A DNA stretch of 64,000 nt. It comes from JBQTGK01 sp052400665 (GTDB lineage: Bacteria > Bacteroidota > Bacteroidia > Bacteroidales > Marinifilaceae). The stretch lies in the NCBI GenBank assembly GCA_052400665.1, contig JBQTGK010000001.1, one strand, 5' to 3'. Of the stretch, positions 38,427 to 47,311 are shown one piece after another. Made by a program: the position numbers and the translations under genes. The number at the start of each line of letters is the position of its first letter. The stretch's first letter is position 1. The notes beneath the pieces are model-generated. The model did no database searches and was not told the DNA's origin. It saw only the letters and a list, made by a program, of their open reading frames with translations.

Positions 38427-39788
38427 ATGAAAAAAACTTTATTCACGCTAGTTGTTATTATTCTTTCACTTGCTGCGGTAAATGCGCAGGAAAAATGGAG
38501 TTTAGAAAAGTGTATCAACCATGCAAAAGAACACAATATTGACCTTCAAATTCGCAAACTCGATGCTGAAGTTCAGGCCAACAATGCGGCACAATCGAAA
38601 CTAGACCTTTTACCAAGTGTAAATGGTAATTCGAGTTATAATTTTAGTTATGGTAGAACTCTTAGGGCCGACAATACTTATGGTGATATTAATACTCAAA
38701 GTGGTTCTTTAGGTATTTCTGCAAGTTTGTCACTATTTAATGGCTTTCAGAAACAAAATTCTATCAAACAAAATAAATTAGATCTCGAAGCAAGTCTTCA
38801 AGATGTTGAAAAGGCCAAAGAAGATATGGCTTTAAGCATTACCTCTAGTTATTTGAATATTCTTTTTAACAAAGAGTTATTACAAATTGCTAAAGAAAAA
38901 TTAAAGGTAACCCAACTACAAATTAAAAGAAGTGAAATTTTAGTTGAAGCAGGAACTCTTCCCAAAGGTACTTTAATGGAACAAAATGCTCAAGCTGCCC
39001 GCGAAGAACTAGAGGTTGTAAATGCCACCAATAATCTTGATTTAAACCTATTGGATCTGGCACAATTACTCGACCTCGAAAATCCGGAAAGTTTCGATAT
39101 TGAAATTCCTGAATTGCCCGTTTTAAATGCTACTCGCTCAATGATTGATCCTGAGTCTGTTTTTATTAATGCATTAGAATTTCGTCCGGAAATGAAAGCT
39201 GCAAAATACAGACTAGAGAGTTCGGAGAAAGGATTAATTATTGCAAAAGGCCAAAGAGCTCCTTCTTTATCTATGTCGGGTTATTGGGGATCGAGCTACT
39301 CTAAAGACTTTGCAGAATATGGTTTTAATGCTAGTGGCGCTCCCATAGTTGTCCGCGAAGAAATGAAGTTAAGCGATCAGTTATCTAATCGTGAAAACAA
39401 AGCATTCGGATTTAATTTATCGATACCTATATTTAATGGTGGAACTGTAAATAGAAACATTGCAAACGCAAAAATTAACATTAACCGCTATAAATTAAAT
39501 ATGGAGAATTCTAAAAATATTCTTCGTAAAGAAATTCAGCAAGCACACGCAAATGCAAAAGCAGCTATGAATAAATATTTTTCGAGCGAAACTGCTGTTT
39601 CTTCAACCGAAGAAGCTTTTAGATACACCGAAGAAAAATTTAATTTAGGATTAGTGAATTCAGTAGACTATAACCAGGAAAAAAACAACCTTTTCCAGGC
39701 AAAATCGAATCTACTGCAAGCAAAATATGAATACATTTTTAGAACCAAGATTCTTGACTTTTACAATGGCATCGAAATAAAATTATAA
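38427..39788 (+). CDS. TolC-family outer-membrane channel
   Basis: A 453-residue outer-membrane efflux protein with a signal peptide ending VNAQ near residue 21. Two OEP repeats are seen (about 25-215 and 245-450), rich in long helices with heptad-like Leu/Ala spacing. The first strand region contains FSYGRTLRADNTYGD. It completes the five-gene tripartite exporter started at 33880. The 96-base gap after the adaptor gene is the widest in the operon. Confidence 0.92.
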   Translation: MKKTLFTLVVIILSLAAVNAQEKWSLEKCINHAKEHNIDLQIRKLDAEVQANNAAQSKLDLLPSVNGNSSYNFSYGRTLRADNTYGDINTQSGSLGISASLSLFNGFQKQNSIKQNKLDLEASLQDVEKAKEDMALSITSSYLNILFNKELLQIAKEKLKVTQLQIKRSEILVEAGTLPKGTLMEQNAQAAREELEVVNATNNLDLNLLDLAQLLDLENPESFDIEIPELPVLNATRSMIDPESVFINALEFRPEMKAAKYRLESSEKGLIIAKGQRAPSLSMSGYWGSSYSKDFAEYGFNASGAPIVVREEMKLSDQLSNRENKAFGFNLSIPIFNGGTVNRNIANAKININRYKLNMENSKNILRKEIQQAHANAKAAMNKYFSSETAVSSTEEAFRYTEEKFNLGLVNSVDYNQEKNNLFQAKSNLLQAKYEYIFRTKILDFYNGIEIKL

Positions 39789-39816
39789 TCAAGTTTATTT
39801 ATACCAACTCTAGAAG

Positions 39817-39847
39817 CTCTCGGCCAATATCGGTCGGGAGTTTTTTC
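39817..39847 (+). terminator. Terminator of the ABC export operon
   Basis: CTCTCGGCC (39817-39825) and GGTCGGGAG (39832-39840) form a nine-pair stem with two G:T pairs, followed by TTTTTT. Confidence 0.85.
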
Positions 39848-40073
39848 AATCACCAATACGTGTTGGCAAAGGAATAAATGTCTTACTAACAGAGGAAAGT
39901 ATTTCGAATATCACAATCAATAAAACCGATCTAACAAACTAAATTGCAATTTATTGGTCCGTTTACATTCACTTTTCCCATATAATCATTTATTTTGCAA
40001 TGATTTTATCCAACTTATCGAAAGGATATCACAGCAGAACTATTTGATAACGAAATAGTATAATTTAAAAAAT

Positions 40074-40787
40074 ATGGCATTACTACTAAATATAGAAACA
40101 TCAACAGCCGTTTGTTCGGTTGCATTAGGAAAAGACGGCAAGCTTTTGGCTCTTAAAGAGAACAAAGAAGGCATGAAACATGCCAGTCATCTTACTGTTT
40201 TTATTCAGGATATACTAAAGGAGAATGAACTAAGCATGACCGATTTAGATGGCATTGCCGTAAGTATGGGACCAGGTTCGTATACCGGTTTAAGAATTGG
40301 TGTATCAACAGCCAAAGGACTTTGTTTTGGAGCTAACATACCTCTAATTGCAATTAGTACACTCGAATCGATGACCAAAGCAGTACAAGAAACAAAAGAT
40401 ATTTCTTTACTGATAAAAAATCCTGAAACAGCCTATTTCTGTCCTATGATCGATGCCAGAAGAATGGAAGTTTATACCGCTTTTTACAATTCTAAAACCG
40501 AACAAATAAAAGATATTTCGGCCGATATTATCGACGAAAACTCTTTTGAAGAAACACTTGGCGAGCGCGAAATTGTTTTCTTTGGCGACGGAGCAGCAAA
40601 ATGTAAAGAGATTATAAAAAGTGAATCTGGCATCTTTATTGATAATGTATCGACAACAGCAGTTGGAATGATAGAACTCGCTGAACAAAAATTCCAGAAC
40701 ATGAAATTCGAAGATGTAGCTTATTTCGAACCTTTTTATTTAAAAGATTTTGTGGCTACTACTTCTAAAAAGAATATCTTTAAGTAA
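40074..40787 (+). CDS. tsaB: tRNA threonylcarbamoyladenosine biosynthesis protein TsaB
   Basis: TsaB is the scaffold partner of TsaD in making t6A37 on ANN-decoding tRNAs (for example the tRNA-Asn genes in this window). It is an ASKHA-fold protein: N-terminal LLNIETSTAVCSVAL, then the hallmark MGPGSYTGLRIGVSTAKG (about 64-81). It lacks the metal-binding HxxxH of TsaD, as expected for TsaB. Length 237 residues, typical. The DUF3108 gene follows after 17 bases and is likely co-transcribed. Confidence 0.94.
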   Translation: MALLLNIETSTAVCSVALGKDGKLLALKENKEGMKHASHLTVFIQDILKENELSMTDLDGIAVSMGPGSYTGLRIGVSTAKGLCFGANIPLIAISTLESMTKAVQETKDISLLIKNPETAYFCPMIDARRMEVYTAFYNSKTEQIKDISADIIDENSFEETLGEREIVFFGDGAAKCKEIIKSESGIFIDNVSTTAVGMIELAEQKFQNMKFEDVAYFEPFYLKDFVATTSKKNIFK

Positions 40788-40804
40788 GAACTTAACCTTT
40801 GTGT

Positions 40805-41566
40805 ATGATTAGATTTACTCTCATTATTATTTCGGTACTTTTTTTAAGTATAAACTCGCTTGCCGGCACATCAAAATCGGCCGACAAAGGAGAAAACCTT
40901 AAATATGTAATCCACTATGGTTTTTTGCGAGGAGGAAAAGCAAGCCTTAAATTAAAAACCGAAATCATAAACCATAAAGAAGTTTATCATGCAACTCTTA
41001 CCGGTAAAACAGTAGGTGTTTTTAATTCTTTATACCGAGTAAAAGATACTTATCAAAGCTATTTCGATAAGGAAACATTACTACCCGTAAAAGCAATAAG
41101 AGATATTCGGGAGGGCAGTTACAAAAGGTACAATGAAGTAAGCTTCGACCGAGATAAAAATGAAATTACCAGTACCCGATCAGGTGTAAAAAAAGTTCCC
41201 GAAGGAATACAAGATATCCTATCGGCATTTTACTATGCACGTGCATACCATTTTAATAAAGACTTGGTGGAAGGAGAAATAATTAAAATAAATACCTATT
41301 TCTCTGATGAAGAATTTTTATTACAATTCCGTTTTATGGGATACGAAACAATAGATAGTAAAATTGGTAAAATAAAATGCTACAAATTTGTACCAATAGT
41401 ACAAACAGGAAGAGCTTTTAAAGATGAAGACGATATGAAAATATGGGTTTCGGCCGATGCCAATAAAATACCCGTTCGTGTTCAATTCGATTTATTTATA
41501 GGTTCTCTTCGATGCGATTTAACCAATTTCTCTAATTTTTCTATCAATTCTTTAATAAACAAATAG
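40805..41566 (+). CDS. DUF3108 secreted protein
   Basis: A 253-residue exported protein. I choose the ATG at 40805 (MIRFTLIIISVLFLSINSLAG, a good signal peptide), not the in-frame TTG six bases earlier. The mature part matches the DUF3108 pattern: LKYVIHYGFLRGGKASLKL at the start, a central IQDILSAFYYAR, and KIWVSADANKIPVRVQ near the end. DUF3108 proteins are beta-rich and periplasmic, with no established function. It probably shares an operon with tsaB. Confidence 0.85.
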   Translation: MIRFTLIIISVLFLSINSLAGTSKSADKGENLKYVIHYGFLRGGKASLKLKTEIINHKEVYHATLTGKTVGVFNSLYRVKDTYQSYFDKETLLPVKAIRDIREGSYKRYNEVSFDRDKNEITSTRSGVKKVPEGIQDILSAFYYARAYHFNKDLVEGEIIKINTYFSDEEFLLQFRFMGYETIDSKIGKIKCYKFVPIVQTGRAFKDEDDMKIWVSADANKIPVRVQFDLFIGSLRCDLTNFSNFSINSLINK

Positions 41567-41639
41567 GTCTTTAAAAACGCTTATCGTTGTATTACTCAAA
41601 CAAAAGCACATTATATTTCAGATTATAAATTGTTTCAAT

Positions 41640-41647
41640 TACTTTTG
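41640..41647 (+). promoter_or_regulatory. Possible -7 element upstream of efp
   Basis: TACTTTTG fits TAnnTTTG and lies 70 bases before the efp ATG. The -33 box is not obvious. Confidence 0.4.
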
Positions 41648-41717
41648 CAAAGCCTTAGAGGTAAATATTTCTTTAATAAATTTATTATAACGATTATAAA
41701 ATTTAATTCATTATATC

Positions 41718-42287
41718 ATGGCAAGTACAGCAGATTTTAAAAATGGCTTGTGTATCCATTTCAAAGATGCCTTATATACCATTATTCAATTTCAACACGT
41801 AAAACCAGGAAAAGGTCCTGCTTTTGTTAGAACTAAATTGAAAAATGTTAAAACAGGAAAAATTATCGACAATACCTTTAACTCAGGAGTTAAAGTTGAT
41901 GTTGCAAGAATTGAAAGACGTCCTCATCAGTTTCTTTACAAAGATGATATGGGTTACAACCTAATGCATACCGAAACTTATGAACAAATTGCTTTAGAAG
42001 AAAGCCTGTTTAATGCTCCCGACCTACTAAAAGAAGGAGATACTGTAGAAGCTGTTTTTCATGCAGAAACAGAAACTCCTTTGTACGTTGAGCTACCTGC
42101 ACACGTAATTATGGAAGTTACCTATACCGAGCCAGGTTTAAGAGGTGATACTTCTTCTACCAACTCGTTAAAACCAGCTACTATTGAAACCGGAGCAACC
42201 GTTATGGTTCCTTTGTTTATTAATACCGGCGATATAATTAAAGTTGATACAAGAGATCACAGCTATGTTGAGCGTGTAAAAGCTTAA
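41718..42287 (+). CDS. efp: Translation elongation factor P
   Basis: EF-P rescues ribosomes stalled at polyproline, which is relevant here because the TonB-like protein has seven consecutive prolines. The 189-residue protein has the three OB/KOW-like beta domains; the tip loop at residues 29-35 reads KPGKGPA with Lys32 at the modified position. The C-terminal domain contains GDTSSTNSLKPATIETGA and GDIIKVDTRDHSYVERV, the family signature. No modification enzyme gene (EpmA, EarP, YmfI) is adjacent. Own terminator follows. Confidence 0.97.
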   Translation: MASTADFKNGLCIHFKDALYTIIQFQHVKPGKGPAFVRTKLKNVKTGKIIDNTFNSGVKVDVARIERRPHQFLYKDDMGYNLMHTETYEQIALEESLFNAPDLLKEGDTVEAVFHAETETPLYVELPAHVIMEVTYTEPGLRGDTSSTNSLKPATIETGATVMVPLFINTGDIIKVDTRDHSYVERVKA

Positions 42288-42304
42288 TATCTGTATATTC
42301 ATCA

Positions 42305-42338
42305 TAAAAAAAGGATTCTTAATGGAATCCTTTTTTTA
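42305..42338 (+). terminator. Terminator after efp
   Basis: AAGGATTC (42311-42318) and GAATCCTT (42325-42332) with A bases before and a T run after. Confidence 0.88.
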
Positions 42339-42415
42339 TTTCCACACCTCCCTGGCAATTATGAAATGGATAATTGCTAATTTAGCTAATACTTGAAATT
42401 ACAAATCTTAAAAAA

Positions 42416-43636
42416 GTGATTAAGCAGCAAGCCGTCAACAATAAGTTTAAATTAAATCTGATTTTAAAGATTACTCAGGCAATTAATGAGAACTTTTCCA
42501 TAGAAGAGCTTCTAAAACAGTACGAAAATGTTTTACTTGAAGAGCTTAAGATTGGCAAAATCGCAGTCTTCAAATTTAACACTAAATGGGAAACTATTTT
42601 AGTTTCAGGAGTGAGTGACACCTATATCAACGACATTAAAATAGAAAAAGATTTAAGCTGCTATAACGAAATAACTTATATCTCGACTGATTTTCCTAAA
42701 CATTTACAAAGTTTCGATTTCTTAATTCCAGTCCATCATAAAACATCGGTACTAGCTTATATACTAATTGGCGATTTCGATGAAGAAATGGAAGGAATGA
42801 GCCCAGCAATTAAACATTTAAGCTTTATACAAACCATATCCAACATTATAATTGTTGCTATGGAGAATAAAAGAATGTATAAAGAATTGCTTGCGCAGGA
42901 AGCTTTAAAAAAGGAAATGGAACTAGCCTCTAAAATTCAAAACATACTAATTCCCAACCAAAATTCATTACCCCAAAACCAGTACATTGCAACACAGGGA
43001 TATTACCAGCCACACTTTGAAATTGGTGGCGATTATTACGATTTTATTAATTTTAATAATCAGGAATTAGGTTTTTGTATTGGAGATGTTTCAGGAAAAG
43101 GAATTCCGGCAGCCTTAATTATGTCTAACTTTCAGGCTACTTTACGAGCTCTTTTCAATCCAGAAACTCCTTTGGATCAGCTCATGCACAAACTCAACAA
43201 AAAAGTTTGCGATAACTCGAGCGATGAAAAATTTCTTACTCTTTTTATCGGTGTGTATAACTACACAACTCGTAAACTTAAATATATAAATGCAAGTCAT
43301 CATCCACCACTTTTATATAATTTTAAAACCCACGAAACTACTCATTTAAAAAAAGGTTGTATTGGTTTAGGAATGTTAGATGAGATCCCCAAAATTACAA
43401 TTGGAGAAATTACAATAAGCAATCACTCGAAACTTTTGTGCTACACCGATGGTTTGGTAGAACTTGAGAGAGGTGAAAAAATGGAAGTTTCTGTTCAATT
43501 TATCACCAACTTATTCTCTAACCAAAAAAACTTACAGGATACGTTCTTTGATTTAAGAAGACATATAAACTTAGGTAAGAAAAATAAAGCCGTAGTTGAT
43601 GATATTTCACTATTCGGCATAGAATTTAAAGCATAA
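42416..43636 (+). CDS. SpoIIE-type PP2C serine phosphatase with N-terminal sensor domain
   Basis: A 406-residue regulator, translated from a GTG at 42416. The first ~150 residues look like a GAF-type sensor, a coiled segment follows (about 150-180), and the C-terminal half is a SpoIIE/RsbU PP2C phosphatase with metal-binding GGDYYDF (204-210), GDVSGKG (223-229), TDGLVE (344-349) and a final DDISLFG. RsbU-like proteins dephosphorylate anti-anti-sigma factors in partner-switching systems. No RsbV/RsbW-like partner is found nearby. There are no membrane segments, so it is cytosolic. Confidence 0.9.
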   Translation: MIKQQAVNNKFKLNLILKITQAINENFSIEELLKQYENVLLEELKIGKIAVFKFNTKWETILVSGVSDTYINDIKIEKDLSCYNEITYISTDFPKHLQSFDFLIPVHHKTSVLAYILIGDFDEEMEGMSPAIKHLSFIQTISNIIIVAMENKRMYKELLAQEALKKEMELASKIQNILIPNQNSLPQNQYIATQGYYQPHFEIGGDYYDFINFNNQELGFCIGDVSGKGIPAALIMSNFQATLRALFNPETPLDQLMHKLNKKVCDNSSDEKFLTLFIGVYNYTTRKLKYINASHHPPLLYNFKTHETTHLKKGCIGLGMLDEIPKITIGEITISNHSKLLCYTDGLVELERGEKMEVSVQFITNLFSNQKNLQDTFFDLRRHINLGKKNKAVVDDISLFGIEFKA

Positions 43637-43670
43637 AAAAAAGATCGGTTTTACCGATCCTTTTTTTTTA
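43635..43670. terminator. Bidirectional terminator
   Basis: GATCGGT (43643-43649) and ACCGATC (43653-43659) with an A run before and T run after serve the convergent phosphatase and lipoprotein genes. Confidence 0.88.
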
Positions 43671-43684
43671 TATATGATTCTGTC

Positions 43685-44146
43685 TTATCGAATCTCGAAT
43701 GTAACTTCCTTAGCGGTATTCGTATTGTTAGATGAATCTTTAATAACAATACTCATCTTATACATGGCTGGCTTAGCATTATCAGGAATTGCAATTTCAA
43801 AACTAACAGATGAACTAGTTCCTGTAATAGTTGGTAATGCATTTCCATCAGCATCGCTATCTGAAGCACTGTTAAAAGCAAATTCCTCAACTGTTTTCAC
43901 AGATTTTGCTCCCGAATAAGCGACTGTTAATGTATATGAACTTACAGCAACGTTATCTGTTGCAGTAAAACTAACAGGTAAATTGCTCCCTGCATCAACA
44001 ATAGTAGTAGCCGTAGGACTTGAAATTGTTACTGCTGGTTTTGTTGTATCTACTTCGGGCTCATCGTCATCGCCGCCTCCGCCGCCTCCACAGCTCATCA
44101 TTCCGGCAGCGAATAATACTAGCAAGGCATACTTTAAAAATTTCAT
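43685..44146 (-). CDS. Small lipoprotein with Ig-like DUF4625-type domain
   Basis: A 153-residue lipoprotein: signal peptide with lipobox GMMSC (Cys19), then GGGGGGDDD and an acidic linker, matching outer-membrane-surface lipoproteins in this phylum. The rest is one beta-sandwich domain (TTKPAVTISSPTATTIVDAG ... AMYKMSIVIKDSSNN), resembling DUF4625. The six-glycine run is encoded by a GCC-type repeat on the plus strand. It is downstream of tyrS on the same strand. Function unknown. Confidence 0.75.
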   Translation of the reverse strand: MKFLKYALLVLFAAGMMSCGGGGGGDDDEPEVDTTKPAVTISSPTATTIVDAGSNLPVSFTATDNVAVSSYTLTVAYSGAKSVKTVEEFAFNSASDSDADGNALPTITGTSSSVSFEIAIPDNAKPAMYKMSIVIKDSSNNTNTAKEVTFEIR

Positions 44147-44220
44147 AGGTTTAGATTTTTGGTTATGATTTGGTTTTTTATTTTGACTTTATCCTCTAAA
44201 ATTAAGTGATAAGCAGCAAA

Positions 44221-45513
44221 TTAACAAGCTACCACAAGAAAATAATTCTTTTTACCCTTTTGAACAAGAAGATATTTATCTGCAATTAAATGCTCTTTGG
44301 TAACTTGCAACTCGGCATTTTGTACTTTTTCTTTGTTAATACTTATTGCGTTACCTTTAAATAATCTTCGTAATTCACCTTTCGATGGAAAAACCTCTGC
44401 TTTAACAGCAAGTAATTCTACAATATCTACTCCAGCTTCGAATTCCGATTTTGCCACTTTAAACTGAGGCACTCCCTCAAAAACAGACAAAAAAGTATCT
44501 TCATCTAATTTTTTAAGAGCATCTGCAGTCGATTTTCCGAATAAGATTTGTGAAGCCTCAACAGCTGTATTGTAATCTTCTTCGGAGTGAATCATAGTTG
44601 TAACTTCTTTCGCTAAACGCTGCTGAAGTTTTCTCATGTGTGGAGCCTCTTTGTGCTCTTCAATTAAAGCTGCAATTTCATCGTGAGAAATTAATGTAAA
44701 TATTTTAATGTATTTCTCAGCATCTTCGTCAGAAGTATTCAACCAAAACTGGTAAAATTTATAAGGAGAAGTACGCTTAGGATCTAACCAAATATTTCCC
44801 GATTCGGTTTTACCAAATTTTCCTCCATCAGCTTTTGTAATTAACGGACAAGTAATTGCCCAGGCTGTACCGCCTTCTTTTCTTCTGATCAGTTCGGTTC
44901 CAGTAGTAATATTTCCCCACTGATCGGATCCTCCCATTTGAAGCTTACAATTCTTAGAACGGTACAACTCTAAAAAGTCTGTTCCCTGAACCAATTGGTA
45001 AGTAAACTCGGTAAAAGACATACCAGATTTAGAATCGGTACTTAATCTTTTCTTTACCGAATCCTTACTCATCATGTAATTAACGGTAATGTGCTTACCA
45101 ATATCACGAATAAAATCAAGAAATGAGAAATCTTTCATCCAATCGTAGTTGTTTACAACTTCTGCTGCGTTCTCGGCATCCGAATCAAAATCCATAAATT
45201 TTGAAAGTTGTGCACGCAAACACTGCTGGTTATGACGAAGCGTTTCTTCATCTAACAAGTTTCTTTCCTGCGATTTCCCTGATGGATCTCCAATCATTCC
45301 TGTTGCTCCTCCCACTAAAACTAATGGTTTGTGACCTGCAACCTGAAAATGTTTCAACATCATTACACCCACAAGGTGACCAATATGTAAAGAATCCGCT
45401 GTTGGATCGATTCCTACATACGCTGATGTTAATTCTTTTGCAAGTTGTTCTTCTATTCCTGGCATCATATCGTGAATCATGCCTCGCCATTGGAGTTCTT
45501 CAATAAAATTCAT
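44221..45513 (-). CDS. tyrS: Tyrosyl-tRNA synthetase
   Basis: Class I aminoacyl-tRNA synthetase of 430 residues. The HIGH motif is at 43-46 in SLHIGHLVGV, and the KMSKS counterpart is KFGKTESGNIWL. YxxxQGTDF and GGSDQWGNI bind tyrosine. The C-terminal ~70 residues form the S4 RNA-binding domain. Standard bacterial TyrS; no leader structure or T-box is evident upstream. Confidence 0.97.
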   Translation of the reverse strand: MNFIEELQWRGMIHDMMPGIEEQLAKELTSAYVGIDPTADSLHIGHLVGVMMLKHFQVAGHKPLVLVGGATGMIGDPSGKSQERNLLDEETLRHNQQCLRAQLSKFMDFDSDAENAAEVVNNYDWMKDFSFLDFIRDIGKHITVNYMMSKDSVKKRLSTDSKSGMSFTEFTYQLVQGTDFLELYRSKNCKLQMGGSDQWGNITTGTELIRRKEGGTAWAITCPLITKADGGKFGKTESGNIWLDPKRTSPYKFYQFWLNTSDEDAEKYIKIFTLISHDEIAALIEEHKEAPHMRKLQQRLAKEVTTMIHSEEDYNTAVEASQILFGKSTADALKKLDEDTFLSVFEGVPQFKVAKSEFEAGVDIVELLAVKAEVFPSKGELRRLFKGNAISINKEKVQNAELQVTKEHLIADKYLLVQKGKKNYFLVVAC

Positions 45514-45612
45514 GTGTTCTGTATTTTTATTCCTGATACGGATCTAATTATCAATTTGTATTTAAATGGCAAAGATAAGAAATTTACCATTTTATTTTCT
45601 TCTATATTTTAG

Positions 45613-46635
45613 CTATTCAGCAACGAATGATGCAAGGGCCAATGAAATTCCCAAAATCAATAAGATATTATATATGAATGACAACAATAAAAACTTAACA
45701 AATGTCTTAATCCACGACTGTTGATAAAATAATTTCAAAGTTAAGAAAAGCTGTATCGGGATTAATAAATATAAGTAAAAAGCAAATTGCCGGATAGCCT
45801 CTATTTGTGTAAGAAGTATTAATTCGCTTAAAATTACGATTACAAAAATATATGAATGAAAGTTAAGAGAAATCAACAAATGTTCTAGTAAATAACGCTT
45901 TCTTCGGATATAAAATAATGCTAAAAACAAGGCAAATACTGGCAAAACAACAAGTAGTAACTGCGATAGTTTTTTTAAGGCCAGGTCAATCAGTAAATCA
46001 GGATTCAGATGCCACATTTCAATTAAGTTCTTAATCGCCTTATTTTGAGTCAACAAATCACTATTATCCGCTTTTTCGGTTGATGTAGGAATAGAATCCA
46101 TTTCGACTACTGGTTTTGTATCAAAATCAACATTAAAAAAATTTCCTTTTAATCTTGCTTTCTTATCCAAACTATCAACCTCAATACTATCTTGCAATAT
46201 TGCCTCTTCAAGAAAAGATAACACCTCAACCTGTTCTCCATCTCCATTCTGAAATGTTATATTTTTTTGCGATTCGGTTTCAGGCCTATGATTATGGGAA
46301 AGTAATAAAAAAGCAAAAAAAGTTAAAAACAGATACAAACGAAAAGGTGGTGTATACCTAACTCTACGTCCTTTCATAAACTCTTTGGTAATAAATCCCG
46401 GACGAACAATTAGAGGCAGCAGAGTATGAAAAAGACGATTATCAAGCGATAATGCATCTCCTAAAGATTCTGAAACAACACTAAAAAAAGGCCGATGAAA
46501 ATCTTTAACTGACTGGCCACAATTAGAACAATAACTGCCATTAACCGGATGCTCACAATTGGGACATAATCCTTCGAAATGAGTACTCTTTCTTTTGGGA
46601 AGTTTTTCGAGATACTTTTTAATAATCTGCTTCAT
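45613..46635 (-). CDS. DUF3667 membrane protein with zinc ribbon
   Basis: A 340-residue Bacteroidetes protein. The N terminus carries a zinc ribbon with Cys24, Cys27, Cys36 and Cys39 (CPNCEHPVNGSYCSNCGQ). GDALSLDNRLFHT and RVRYTPPFRLYLF are the DUF3667 core next to the first membrane helix (about 98-115). Four more hydrophobic segments are in the C-terminal third (about 228-335). The function is unknown. Its start codon overlaps the stop of the upstream CvpA gene (TAATG), so translation is probably coupled. Confidence 0.88.
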   Translation of the reverse strand: MKQIIKKYLEKLPKRKSTHFEGLCPNCEHPVNGSYCSNCGQSVKDFHRPFFSVVSESLGDALSLDNRLFHTLLPLIVRPGFITKEFMKGRRVRYTPPFRLYLFLTFFAFLLLSHNHRPETESQKNITFQNGDGEQVEVLSFLEEAILQDSIEVDSLDKKARLKGNFFNVDFDTKPVVEMDSIPTSTEKADNSDLLTQNKAIKNLIEMWHLNPDLLIDLALKKLSQLLLVVLPVFALFLALFYIRRKRYLLEHLLISLNFHSYIFVIVILSELILLTQIEAIRQFAFYLYLLIPIQLFLTLKLFYQQSWIKTFVKFLLLSFIYNILLILGISLALASFVAE

Positions 46636-47177
46636 TACACTTCCAATGGAATCTGCTCCTTAACTTTTTCTTTTATTTTATCTGTAGCCCCATTAAAGTC
46701 GGAATCGAACAATTCAAACATCGTTTCTGATATCATAACCATAGGTTCGTAAAGAATGCTATTTTCCTTTTTCTCTTTAGGAATAAAATTTAATTTTTGA
46801 TCGAGATAATTTACAAAATATACGACAATACTTAATATAATAGCTCCCTTAAATAAGCCAAACACAACACCCAACAATCTATTAATCACACCTAATGCAA
46901 CAGCTTCTATCAAAGAGTTTAATATTTTACCAAGTATGTTTAACACGACTACAATCAGTAAAAAAGTAATTGCAAAGGCTATATAACCCATATATTGAGA
47001 ATCGTAATCGAATTTTTGCTGAATAAATTCGGCTGTAAAATCGGAAAAATGGATTGCGCCATAAATTCCTAAAATTAATGCCAAAAGAGTTGCCACCTCA
47101 ATTATTAAGCCTTTGGTAAAACCTTTATAAATAGCCCAAAGAAGTGGTAGTCCAATTAAAATATCCAGAATGTTCAT
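46635..47177 (-). CDS. CvpA family membrane protein
   Basis: Small inner-membrane protein related to colicin V production protein. I choose the ATG at 47177 (MNILDILIGLPLLWAIYKGF), which gives the usual 180-residue length and the first membrane helix at the N terminus; the longer frame to 47231 adds a non-conserved tail. Four membrane helices are seen (about 3-20, 27-48, 65-88, 103-125), then a charged C-terminal tail. CvpA proteins influence envelope stress resistance by unclear means. Coupled to the DUF3667 gene. Confidence 0.9.
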   Translation of the reverse strand: MNILDILIGLPLLWAIYKGFTKGLIIEVATLLALILGIYGAIHFSDFTAEFIQQKFDYDSQYMGYIAFAITFLLIVVVLNILGKILNSLIEAVALGVINRLLGVVFGLFKGAIILSIVVYFVNYLDQKLNFIPKEKKENSILYEPMVMISETMFELFDSDFNGATDKIKEKVKEQIPLEV

Positions 47178-47311
47178 AGAGTATGGGTTAACATTAGTAT
47201 AATGTTCATCAAATATAATAAAAAACAACATAATTACTATAATTTAGATCGCTTCAAGAGCATTTTCATCCTAAAAATTAGTTATATTTAAAAACAGCAA
47301 ATACAACAAAT

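Noticed and set aside
39842..39938. About 30 open codons after the export-operon terminator, looking like a gene remnant
   Set aside because: There is no start codon, the length is within chance for AT-rich DNA, and no family could be recognised.
45201..45506. Overlapping frames on both strands inside tyrS
   Set aside because: They are shadows of the TyrS reading frame, which contains all synthetase motifs.
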